Origin: an uncultured Ruminococcus sp.
GTDB lineage: Bacteria; Bacillota; Clostridia; Oscillospirales; Ruminococcaceae
Assembly (NCBI GenBank): GCA_945876405.1
Contig: CAMCOJ010000066.1
Coordinates: forward strand, 1 to 9,455
DNA: 9,455 nucleotides
Direction of reading: 5' to 3'
How positions within the stretch are numbered: position 1 is the stretch's first letter; each line of letters starts with the position of its first letter. Of this stretch, positions 1-6,369 are shown piece by piece. A program made the translations under genes and the position numbers. Under the pieces are notes generated by a model. It was not told the DNA's origin, searched no databases, and saw only the letters and a list, made by a program, of their open reading frames with translations.

Positions 1-171
1 ATTGAGCAATATTCAATTAATGGTATCACCTGGAGTATATATTCCAATAACAATAAAAATATAGCCATTTCTATTATCGATAACGTTCAATATTCAATTA
101 ATACATATGAGAATATTGATGAATTAAAAAAAATTACTGATTTTATCTATGAAAAGGAGAAAAAAGAATGA
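1..171 (+). CDS. C-terminal tail of an unidentified protein (5' end outside the window)
   Basis: Frame 1 is open from the first base to a TGA at 169-171, giving the last 56 residues of a protein. The fragment is rich in Ile, Asn, Tyr and Lys. It reads as alternating short beta strands (ITWSIYS, IAISIID, VQYSINTY) followed by a charged helix (NIDELKKITDFIYEKEKKE). This pattern resembles the C-terminal half of DUF4367-type domains, found in lipoprotein or anti-sigma-like proteins of Clostridia, but that is a guess from pattern. Its stop overlaps the ATG of the next gene (ATGA at 168-171), so the two are probably translated as a coupled pair. Function unknown. Confidence 0.6.
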   Translation: MEQYSINGITWSIYSNNNKNIAISIIDNVQYSINTYENIDELKKITDFIYEKEKKE

Positions 172-602
172 ACAGGATTTTAAAAATTTCTTTAGGATTA
201 TTAGTTTCACTTTCAGTTATTAGTAATCCCAGCACAATGAATACTGCCGATAATGTTCTGCCGGTGTATGCCGATGAAGCGTCAACATACTCATCATATG
301 TTTTTGACGGCTATAGCAGCAGTGTATCGACAACCAAGTGTTATGCGGGTGTTGACCTGTATGACTATGGTGATGTAACTATTACAGTAATTCTTCAAAG
401 GAAAAATATATTTGGAAAATGGTATGACTATATGGTTGGAGACCCTGGTGAAACATTTTATAATGTAATGGTAGCACACCATAATTATCCATATAGTATT
501 ACCAAAAGCGGAAGTTACAGATGCAAATATACAGCAACCGGCACTGTTAATGGAATAACTCAAACAGTGGAAGGCTATTCAGGGGTTCTGGAAGTACAGT
601 AG
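168..602 (+). CDS. Small secreted beta-rich protein of unknown function
   Basis: A 144-residue protein with a clear Sec signal peptide: basic start MNRILK, hydrophobic core ISLGLLVSLSVIS (residues 7-19), and a likely cleavage site after VYA (residue 35). The mature part, about 109 residues, has alternating polar and hydrophobic residues, many Tyr, Ser and Thr, and only two cysteines (58 and 119) that could form a disulfide. There is no lipobox, sortase motif or membrane anchor, so release from the cell is likely. The layout (an LQRK strand, a KWYDY turn, then GSYRCKYTATGTV) recalls short exported beta-sandwich proteins such as the DUF6147 group of Clostridia; this is unproven. The start is supported by AAGGAG at 154-159, 8 bases upstream. 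It overlaps the preceding gene by 4 bases and is followed by a terminator, so it ends its transcript. Confidence 0.8.
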   Translation: MNRILKISLGLLVSLSVISNPSTMNTADNVLPVYADEASTYSSYVFDGYSSSVSTTKCYAGVDLYDYGDVTITVILQRKNIFGKWYDYMVGDPGETFYNVMVAHHNYPYSITKSGSYRCKYTATGTVNGITQTVEGYSGVLEVQ

Positions 603-667
603 CTTTAAAAAATAATGATTTTATCAATTGATTTTTCTATCATATTGAGTGAGTACAAAACAGACAC

Positions 668-707
668 AAAAAGGTCAACATCTCTTAATGAAATGTGGAC
701 CTTTTTT
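668..707 (+). terminator. Rho-independent terminator after the secreted-protein gene
   Basis: AAAAAGGTC (668-676) pairs with GACCTTTTT (698-706), and ACAT (678-681) with ATGT (693-696), with one A-G mismatch between the two blocks. The loop is 11 bases and the right arm runs into six T (702-707). The A-run on the left and T-run on the right may let it act in both directions. It separates the two leading genes from everything downstream. Confidence 0.85.
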
Positions 708-708
708 C

Positions 709-887
709 AGTATATTCAGTTATTGTAAATCCTGTATTTCTGGCTCCGCTGTAAAGTGGCTTTCGCAGTACACACGCAGATAACTTATATAGTTTATTTT
801 AAACTCATCGACCAGAAATGCAGATGACTCAATATTTTAAGGTTTACAAGTCATTCAGGAATACACTAATAATAATCTGAATATACT
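709..887. repeat. 11-bp perfect inverted repeat bounding a 179-bp segment
   Basis: AGTATATTCAG at 709-719 is the exact reverse complement of CTGAATATACT at 877-887. The segment between the arms contains the minus-strand relic frame, whose stop codon starts right next to the left arm. No flanking target duplication is evident. It could be the ends of a tiny mobile element or chance in AT-rich sequence. Confidence 0.3.
720..836 (-). pseudogene. Possible gene relic: C-terminal fragment on the minus strand
   Basis: Read on the minus strand, an open frame runs from just after a TAA (837-839) to a TAA at 720-722 and encodes 38 residues. The composition is protein-like, for example ESSAFLVDEFKINYISY then LRVYCESHFTAEPEIQDLQ. 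There is no ATG, GTG or TTG with a ribosome binding site at its beginning, so it looks like the remaining 3' end of a decayed or interrupted gene. I do not recognise the family. It lies inside the inverted repeat at 709-887. Confidence 0.3.
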
Positions 888-1017
888 TTACCAAAAAAGG
901 TATGCCACAATCCGGACTCTGTCGGATATACTTATGATTATCCCCTGTATCGCTGCCCTGTCTGTTCTTACTTTTAAATATGAAATGAATACGCCGAAGA
1001 AAAACTGTCAACAATAA
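841..1017 (+). pseudogene. Possible gene relic: C-terminal fragment with a hydrophobic segment
   Basis: An open frame of 58 codons lies between a TAA at 838-840 and a TAA at 1015-1017. It reads as a polar helix (VIQEYTNNNLNILYQKRY), a short hydrophobic stretch (LMIIPCIAALSVLTF, about residues 31-45) and a charged tail (KYEMNTPKKNCQQ). The first ATG is at codon 32 and has no good ribosome binding site, so this is more likely the tail of a decayed membrane-associated protein than a working small gene. Family not recognised; chance openness cannot be excluded at this length. Confidence 0.3.
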
Positions 1018-1042
1018 CTGAGAGAAATGTTTAAAACTTTCC

Positions 1043-1069
1043 TTCAGACTAAAGTCTGAAAAATTTTTT
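1043..1069 (+). terminator. Hairpin with T-tract just upstream of the next gene
   Basis: TTCAGAC (1043-1049) pairs perfectly with GTCTGAA (1054-1060) around the loop TAAA. Three A and six T (1064-1069) follow. The stem is short and AT-rich and the T-run is displaced by AAA, so it is a weak terminator. It ends 2 bases before the AGGA that probably serves as ribosome binding site for the gene at 1085, so it could instead affect translation or read-through into that gene. Confidence 0.5.
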
Positions 1070-1084
1070 CAGGATGTGATAAAA

Positions 1085-2215
1085 ATGAATCTGACAGTAA
1101 ATGATGACGGAATATACAATACCGAAACATACACCGTTTCGTGCGAAGAAGCAGTTCTGGCAGGCCGGGCTGCTGCATTAGTCAGGGAAAATATCGTCAT
1201 AGGATATGACAGGGAATGCCAGACCTGCTTTCATGCACTTGCGTCAGGAATAATGTCACAGGGAAAGAAACTGTGGAATGCCGGAATATGTACGCAGGCT
1301 CAGCTGAGGTTTTGTATTCGCGAATCTTCGGCTGACTGCGGAATTTTTATAGAAAACTGCTGCGGGAACAAAAAACTTTTACTCTTCTCATCAGGAGGGC
1401 ATACGCTCACTTCGGAGGAGGAAATGGAATTTACAGAAGCGATTAATGAAAGCCGGACACTGGAAAATGTAAGCAGAGAAGGACAAATAATCAGTGCTGA
1501 TGTGCTTTCGGATATGTATTTTACCGGGATGAAGCAAAAGTTTATTTCACTGAAAAACTGTAATATAAAAATCAACTCCTCTTCCAGAATCATAAGAGAT
1601 TTCGCTCTGGAAAATTTACCGCAAAGAAACTGCTCTCCGGAAACTGTGACATTCAGCATTCCCGGAAATGGTCTGCGTGCTTCGGCATACAGCGACGAAA
1701 CCGGATGTGTATTCTGGGAAAAGCTTGTACTTATCTGCTGCAATGATGAATTTGAAAAAGGAAAAGATATGGCTCTGCCCTGTGACTTTCCGGTTATCGC
1801 TGAAAAAACAGCCGCTTCCTGGAACAGAATAATATACCGGTATGACCCTTCATCGTCAAATCTCTCTGATGTATCAAAAAAAGAAATGTCCCTCGAATTT
1901 CCTTTTCTTACAGACGGACTTTACCTTGCTGCCCGCATAGCATGGATAATGCACACCAGATGCTGCACCTTTGCCTCTCTTCTAAGGGATATTCCTGAAT
2001 TTACGACAACAGTAAAATATGTAAAAATACACGGAGACCCAGCCGAAAAAATACGCAGAATCCAGGAAAATGAAGTTTGCTGCAGAAGTGACAGCGGAAG
2101 GATAGTCGCGAGAAAATCCAAAAGCGGAAAAAGCCTCGTTCTCTACGCAGAGAGCTACAGTACTGAAAGTGCGGACGAGCTGTGCAGCAGCTGGATCAGA
2201 GACCTCGACATATAG
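1085..2215 (+). CDS. Degenerate alpha-D-phosphohexomutase-like protein, probably catalytically dead
   Basis: A 376-residue cytoplasmic protein with landmarks of the phosphoglucomutase/phosphomannomutase superfamily, which isomerises hexose 1- and 6-phosphates. Domain 1 starts near VNDDGIYNTE, followed by IVIGYDRE (37-44, normally VVGRDTR). Residues 86-101 sit where TASHNP carries the catalytic phosphoserine, but here read ENCCGNKK, with no serine. IPGNGLRAS (192-200) replaces the metal-binding DGDGDR. SLEF (269-272) then TDGLYLAARIAWIM replaces the GExSG sugar loop. Near the end ARKSKSGKS (342-350), before LVLYAES, replaces the RPSGTEP phosphate loop. Length is below the usual 440-460. The frame is intact, which argues for a maintained pseudoenzyme rather than a recent pseudogene. 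ATG 1085 was chosen over GTG 1076 because AGGA (1071-1074) lies 10 bases before it but only 1 base before the GTG. The family call is by eye; the loss of motifs is directly visible. Confidence 0.65.
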   Translation: MNLTVNDDGIYNTETYTVSCEEAVLAGRAAALVRENIVIGYDRECQTCFHALASGIMSQGKKLWNAGICTQAQLRFCIRESSADCGIFIENCCGNKKLLLFSSGGHTLTSEEEMEFTEAINESRTLENVSREGQIISADVLSDMYFTGMKQKFISLKNCNIKINSSSRIIRDFALENLPQRNCSPETVTFSIPGNGLRASAYSDETGCVFWEKLVLICCNDEFEKGKDMALPCDFPVIAEKTAASWNRIIYRYDPSSSNLSDVSKKEMSLEFPFLTDGLYLAARIAWIMHTRCCTFASLLRDIPEFTTTVKYVKIHGDPAEKIRRIQENEVCCRSDSGRIVARKSKSGKSLVLYAESYSTESADELCSSWIRDLDI

Positions 2216-2242
2216 CACAATTTTTTCCTCAGTTGTGCTTTT
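2214..2242 (+). terminator. Weak rho-independent terminator overlapping the stop codon
   Basis: AGCACAA (2214-2220), beginning inside the TAG stop, pairs with TTGTGCT (2233-2239) around a 12-base loop and is followed by a four-T run. It probably ends the transcript of the phosphohexomutase-like gene. Confidence 0.6.
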
Positions 2243-2244
2243 AA

Positions 2245-2300
2245 AATGTGGATAAAAGAAGAGTTTTGTAACTATTATGAAGCATGCTTTTATCCACATT
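2245..2300. promoter_or_regulatory. Pair of exact DnaA boxes inside a 14-bp perfect inverted repeat
   Basis: AATGTGGATAAAAG (2245-2258) is the exact reverse complement of CTTTTATCCACATT (2287-2300), with 28 bases between. Each arm contains TTATCCACA, the consensus DnaA box, on the minus strand at 2247-2255 and on the plus strand at 2290-2298. A looser copy, TTATCCATT, is at 2338-2346. The pair ends 53 bases before the -35 element of the operon promoter. Known biology: DnaA binds such boxes at origins and at promoters it controls. Inference: a DnaA regulatory or titration site for the operon that contains dnaB. Confidence 0.65.
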
Positions 2301-2353
2301 CTTTTAACGTCGAATTTCGTTTAATTTGACATACCGATTATCCATTTCCTTCC

Positions 2354-2382
2354 TTGACAGAAATAAAACCGTGTAATATAAT
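2354..2382 (+). promoter_or_regulatory. Consensus sigma-A promoter for the RNase J operon
   Basis: TTGACA (2354-2359) and TATAAT (2377-2382) both match consensus exactly and are separated by the optimal 17 bases. Transcription should start near 2389, giving a leader of about 100 bases before the TTG start of RNase J. Such a perfect promoter suggests strong, largely constitutive expression, possibly modulated by DnaA from the upstream boxes. Confidence 0.85.
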
Positions 2383-2403
2383 TAATGTGTATATTTATGT
2401 TCG

Positions 2404-2446
2404 GATATCATACATAGAAAAAATTCAGGAAATGTGTGATTATATC
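2404..2446 (+). promoter_or_regulatory. Hairpin in the 5' leader of the RNase J operon
   Basis: GATAT (2404-2408) pairs with ATATC (2442-2446), and CATACAT (2409-2415) with ATGTGTG (2432-2438, one G-U pair). There is a 3-base bulge and an AG-rich 16-base loop. No T-run follows, so it is not a terminator. It could protect the 5' end or act as a control site. It matches no riboswitch that I recognise. Confidence 0.35.
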
Positions 2447-2487
2447 TAACAAAACAAATCAAAATTTTACAAGGAGGCTTGTGCTAA

Positions 2488-4290
2488 TTGAACCATTCCA
2501 ACAATAACAATCGCAGACGTTCCGGCGATGAAAAAACAACGAACAGACAATCATACCGTCAGAGAACAGATTCCGGAAACAATTCATCCGATTCACGCAA
2601 CTCATCAAAAACAGTAAAAAAAGACAACCGTAAAACACCTGTAAAAATCATCCCTCTTGGCGGCCTTAACGAAATCGGAAAAAACATGACTGCATTCGAA
2701 TGCTCAAACGATATCTTTATAGTTGACTGCGGTCTTGCATTCCCTGACGCCGAGATGCTCGGTGTAGATATCGTTATCCCTGATTTCACATATATCGAAA
2801 GAAATCAGGCAAAGGTAAGAGGTGTTGTACTTACACACGGCCATGAAGACCATATCGGTGGTCTTGTTTACCTTCTAAAGAAGATTAACGTACCTGTTTA
2901 CGGTACCAAACTCACACTCGGACTTGTTGACGGCAAACTCAAGGAACACGGTCTTTTGGGAAAAGTTTCACTTATCGAAGTAACACCTAAGAAAACTGTA
3001 AAGATGGGATGCATGGCAGTCGAATTCATCTCAGTTAATCACTCTATCCCTGACTCTGTAGGTCTTGCTATCCATACGCCTGCAGGTATAATCGTTCATA
3101 CAGGTGACTTCAAGGTTGACTACACACCTATAAACGGAAAACCAATTGACCTTGCACGTTTCGGTGAACTCGGTTCCAGAGGCGTACTTGCTCTCATGGC
3201 CGATTCAACGAATGCAGAACGTCCGGGATTCACACAGTCAGAGAAAACTGTCGGAAATTCATTTGAAAATCTCTTCGCCGGCGCTGAAGGCAAGAGAATT
3301 ATCATCGCTACCTTCTCCTCAAACATTCACCGTATTCAGCAGATTATTGACTGTGCTGTAAGAACAGGCAGAAAAATAGCCGTTTTCGGAAGAAGCATGG
3401 TCAACGTTATTGCCACAGCAATAGAGCTTGGCTATCTCGAAGCTCCTGCAAATACAATTATCGATATTGATCTTATCAACCGCTATGACAGCAGTCAGAT
3501 TGTTCTGATAACAACGGGAAGCCAGGGCGAGCCAATGTCTGCACTTACCCGTATGGCGATGAACGATCACAAAAAAGTTAATATTAACTGCAACGACTTC
3601 ATCATCATCTCTGCAACGCCAATTCCGGGCAACGAAAAGTATGTCACCAAGGTAGTAAACGAACTGATGAAGTCAGGTGCGGAAGTTGTTTACGAAAAGA
3701 TGTATGAGGTTCACGTTTCAGGCCATGCATGCCAGGAAGAACTGAAGCTTATGCTGGCTCTTACAAAACCTAAGTTCTTCATACCTGTTCACGGTGAATA
3801 CAAGCATCTCAAAAAACACGGACAGCTTGCCATCGAGATGGGTATACCGGAAAGCAACATAGTCATAGGTGAGATAGGCAACGTTATTGAAACTGACGGT
3901 GTCGATATGCGTATAACCTCACGTGTGCCTGCCGGAAGAATTCTCGTTGACGGTCTCGGTGTCGGAGATGTAGGTTCCATAGTTCTCAGAGACAGAAAAC
4001 ATCTCGCACAGGACGGTCTCATCATCGTTGTTATTGCCATAGACAAAGCTTCAAACATTGTGGTGTCAGGTCCTGACATCATCTCAAGAGGATTTGTTTA
4101 TGTAAGAGAATCAGAAGAACTGATGGACGAAGCAAAACAGGTTCTCAACTCAACACTCGCCCAGTGTTCAATTCATGATCTCAGAGAATGGAACTCACTG
4201 AAAACGAAACTTAAGGACGCTCTCTCCGAATACATCTACAGCAAGACAAAGAGAAGTCCTATGATTCTTCCTATAATCATGGAAATTTAA
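2488..4290 (+). CDS. rnj: Ribonuclease J with a disordered N-terminal extension
   Basis: A 600-residue ribonuclease J, the Firmicutes enzyme with 5'-to-3' exonuclease and endonuclease activity on mRNA and rRNA precursors. Residues 1-50 are a hydrophilic, Asn/Ser/Arg-rich extension; the conserved fold begins at VKIIPLGGLNEIGKN. The metallo-beta-lactamase core shows HGHEDH (117-122), His185 and Asp207 as zinc ligands. The beta-CASP part includes MADSTNAERPGFT (237-249), ATFSSNIHR, SGHACQEE (His413) and PVHGEY (His435). The C-terminal domain ends with KRSPMILPIIMEI as in the family. All key residues are present, so it should be active. B. subtilis RNase J1 is 555 residues, so the extra length is mainly N-terminal. 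The start is TTG 2488, with AAGGAGG (2471-2477) 10 bases upstream; no in-frame ATG is nearby. It is the first gene of the operon, 67 bases before gdpP. Confidence 0.95.
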   Translation: MNHSNNNNRRRSGDEKTTNRQSYRQRTDSGNNSSDSRNSSKTVKKDNRKTPVKIIPLGGLNEIGKNMTAFECSNDIFIVDCGLAFPDAEMLGVDIVIPDFTYIERNQAKVRGVVLTHGHEDHIGGLVYLLKKINVPVYGTKLTLGLVDGKLKEHGLLGKVSLIEVTPKKTVKMGCMAVEFISVNHSIPDSVGLAIHTPAGIIVHTGDFKVDYTPINGKPIDLARFGELGSRGVLALMADSTNAERPGFTQSEKTVGNSFENLFAGAEGKRIIIATFSSNIHRIQQIIDCAVRTGRKIAVFGRSMVNVIATAIELGYLEAPANTIIDIDLINRYDSSQIVLITTGSQGEPMSALTRMAMNDHKKVNINCNDFIIISATPIPGNEKYVTKVVNELMKSGAEVVYEKMYEVHVSGHACQEELKLMLALTKPKFFIPVHGEYKHLKKHGQLAIEMGIPESNIVIGEIGNVIETDGVDMRITSRVPAGRILVDGLGVGDVGSIVLRDRKHLAQDGLIIVVIAIDKASNIVVSGPDIISRGFVYVRESEELMDEAKQVLNSTLAQCSIHDLREWNSLKTKLKDALSEYIYSKTKRSPMILPIIMEI

Positions 4291-4316
4291 TTTCGTACTT
4301 CACTAAAAGCACGAAA
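4291..4316 (+). other. Intercistronic hairpin between RNase J and GdpP genes
   Basis: TTTCGT (4291-4296) pairs with ACGAAA (4311-4316) and CTT (4298-4300) with AAG (4307-4309), with one A-C mismatch and a 6-base loop. It starts right after the stop codon. No T-run follows, so full termination is unlikely; an mRNA processing or stabilising element is possible. Confidence 0.4.
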
Positions 4317-4341
4317 ATACAAAATTCAGGCTGAACAGCTT

Positions 4342-4350
4342 AAAGGAGGA
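4342..4350 (+). promoter_or_regulatory. Strong ribosome binding site that decides the GdpP start
   Basis: AAAGGAGGA is a near-perfect Shine-Dalgarno sequence. It lies 7 bases before ACG 4358 but 61 bases before the first in-frame ATG (4412). No ATG, GTG or TTG in the correct frame lies between it and 4412, so it points to ACG as the initiation codon. Confidence 0.75.
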
Positions 4351-4357
4351 ATTTTTC

Positions 4358-6367
4358 ACGAAAAAAAGAAAACTCCTGCTGCTTCTTATATCATCATCTC
4401 TTCTGGTTATAATGTCATTCATCTCAGCGATGAGAATTTACAGTTATAATGAAGAAGAATCATTCCTGTACATGCTTATTATTATTGTGCTTATCTTCGT
4501 AGTATTATCACAGATAATACGCATGCTGCAGAATATATACAGATACTTCAACAGAATAGAACACAAGCTCGAACAGACAAAATGCTTTACGCTGTACAAC
4601 ACCCCGGAGCCTATAGTAATAACTGATAAAAGCGGAAAAATTTTATGGTACAACAACTCTTTTTTTGAAGCTATTTCAGACGGTACCGATGCATTCGGTA
4701 TGAATATATGTTCAGAACTGAATATCGAAAACAGCGTCCTTCAGGATAAGGAAGAGTTCAGGATAAGCTACGGCAGTAAAAAATACAGCGTAAAATGCTT
4801 TGTAAACAGTGACTACAAGGTAGATATGAAGATTCTTTTCTTCTCTGACCAGACCTCATATCTCGAGCTCCTTGAAGAATACAGCAGCAAAAAACCAACC
4901 GTAGCTCTCATAGTGATTGACAACTATGAGGATATTTTTCAGAACACTAAGGAAAGTGAACGTTCCTCTGTTCTGGCCAAGCTTGAAAAAGCACTTGAAA
5001 ACCTCGTAGCTGATTCTGAAAGTTTTATTCAGAGACTTTCCAAAGACAGATTCATGGCTGTTTTTGAAGAAAAACATCTCAGGAAGATCGTAAACGACCG
5101 TTTCAGTGTTCTTGATGAAGTGCGTAAAGCCGGAGCCGGCACAGGTCTCATGATTACCATATCCATCGGCGTCGGAAGTGCAAGTCATTCCCTTGCGGAA
5201 AGTGAACACTTTGCCAGAGAAGCTCTTGATATGGCTCTAGGAAGAGGCGGAGACCAGGCGGCAGTAAAAACGGTGAACGGTTACGAATTTTTCGGCGGCA
5301 TTTCAAAACCTGTTGAAAAACAGTCGAAGCTTAAGACAAGAATGAAGTCAAATGCAATACAGAAACTTATTGATGACGCTTCAACTGTATTTATAATGGG
5401 GCATATAAACGGTGACCTTGATGCCCTTGGTGCGTCAATAGGTCTTGCATGTGCCATTCAGATTTCAGGGCACAGATCTGTCATTGTCATAAATGAAAAA
5501 ACACATCTTGCTCCGGAACTCATCCAGAGTGCAAAAGAACAGATTCCTGATATATGCTTTACGGATGAAACACAGGCACTTGAAATGACTGATTCGGACA
5601 GTCTTCTCATTATCGTTGACACACATAAAAAATCACTTCTTGAAAGTCAGAAACTTTTTGAAAAAATCAGGAATACTGCTATTATCGATCATCACAGAAA
5701 AGATGTAAACTACATAGACAACGCTCTTCTGTTCTTCCATGATCCGAACGCTTCATCAGCATCCGAGATGGTAACTGAAATTATTCCTTACTTCAAAAAT
5801 TTCACAAGACTTCCTGAAGAAGCAGCCAATGCCCTGCTTGCAGGTATCATGCTTGACACAAAGAATTTTGTTATACGGGCAACCGTAAGAACATTTGAAG
5901 CAGCTGCATATCTGAAAAAAATGGGAGCAGATACTGTATCAGTAAAAAAATTCTTTACAAACAGCATAGATTTCTACCGAATGAAGGCAGCCATTGTTTC
6001 ATCAGCTGAAGTATACAAAGGTTTTGCCATATCAGTTGTTGAAACCATTCCGGCTCTTGAAAAATCAATGAGAGTTATCGCCTCACAGGCCGCTGACGAG
6101 CTTATGAACATAAGCGATATAAACGCATCGTTTGTTATCTTTGATGCAGGCGGAAAGATGAATATATCCGGACGTTCATACGGAAAAGTAAATGTTCAGC
6201 TGATTGTTGAGAAGCTCAAATACGGCGGTGGTCACCAGACTATGGCCGCTGCCCAGATTCCGGACATAACCGCTGAAGAAGCCAGACTAAGGCTTATTGA
6301 AGCGATAGAAAAATATTTACTGGAAAATATGACAGACACTAAATTATTACCTCAGAAGGAGAATTGA
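4358..6367 (+). CDS. gdpP: GdpP-type cyclic-di-AMP phosphodiesterase, apparent ACG start
   Basis: A 669-residue membrane enzyme that cleaves cyclic di-AMP to pApA. From the ACG start, residues 2-5 (KKRK) precede a first membrane helix ([19 protein letters not shown]). A short loop and a second helix follow ([15 protein letters not shown], about 36-50), then a coiled linker, a PAS domain (about 75-165) and a degenerate GGDEF domain (about 180-305, with KDRFMAVF where GGDEF would be). The DHH domain shows [11 protein letters not shown] (348-358), DTH (421-423), IDHH (443-446) and LDTKNF (Asp500). The DHHA1 domain has [10 protein letters not shown] (623-632). All metal-binding motifs are intact. 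Starting at ATG 4412 would remove the basic residues and most of helix 1 and leaves no ribosome binding site. B. subtilis GdpP is 659 residues, fitting the longer form. rplI follows after 2 bases. Confidence 0.93.
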   Translation, partial: TKKRKLLLLLISSSLLVIMSFISAMRIYSYNEEESFLYMLIIIVLIFVVLSQIIRMLQNIYRYFNRIEHKLEQTKCFTLYNTPEPIVITDKSGKILWYNNSFFEAISDGTDAFGMNICSELNIENSVLQDKEEFRISYGSKKYSVKCFVNSDYKVDMKILFFSDQTSYLELLEEYSSKKPTVALIVIDNYEDIFQNTKESERSSVLAKLEKALENLVADSESFIQRLSKDRFMAVFEEKHLRKIVNDRFSVLDEVRKAGAGTGLMITISIGVGSASHSLAESEHFAREALDMALGRGGDQAAVKTVNGYEFFGGISKPVEKQSKLKTRMKSNAIQKLIDDASTVFIMGHINGDLDALGASIGLACAIQISGHRSVIVINEKTHLAPELIQSAKEQIPDICFTDETQALEMTDSDSLLIIVDTHKKSLLESQKLFEKIRNTAIIDHHRKDVNYIDNALLFFHDPNASSASEMVTEIIPYFKNFTRLPEEAANALLAGIMLDTKNFVIRATVRTFEAAAYLKKMGADTVSVKKFFTNSIDFYRMKAAIVSSAEVYKGFAISVVETIPALEKSMRVIASQAADELMNISDINASFVIFDAGGKMNISGRSYGKVNVQLIVEKLKYGGGHQTMAAAQIPDITAEEARLRLIEAIEKYLLENMTDTKLLPQKEN

Positions 6368-6369
6368 AA

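Noticed and set aside
1076..1084. GTG at 1076 as start of the phosphohexomutase-like gene
   Set aside because: It lies 1 base after the AGGA, too close to use it; ATG 1085 has a proper 10-base spacing.
1982..2299. 105-codon minus-strand open frame spanning the end of the phosphohexomutase-like gene
   Set aside because: It runs antisense through the gene end, terminator and DnaA boxes, and has no ribosome binding site or recognisable domain.
2245..2300. The 14-bp inverted repeat as a rho-independent terminator
   Set aside because: The 28-base loop is long and only a short CTTTT follows; a separate terminator already lies at 2214-2242.
2245..2346. Chromosomal replication origin at the DnaA boxes
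   Set aside because: Only two exact boxes and one weak copy are present, with no box cluster, no dnaA or dnaN gene and no obvious unwinding region.
4412..4414. ATG at 4412 as start of gdpP
   Set aside because: It has no ribosome binding site and would cut off the basic N-terminus and most of the first membrane helix.
4658..5290. GdpP GGDEF region as an active diguanylate cyclase
   Set aside because: The GGDEF motif is replaced (KDRFMAVF), as is usual in GdpP proteins, so no cyclase activity is expected.
6364..6369. TTG at 6364 as start of rplI
   Set aside because: It overlaps the gdpP stop and lies 2 bases after the ribosome binding site; ATG 6370 gives the standard MKVIF N-terminus.
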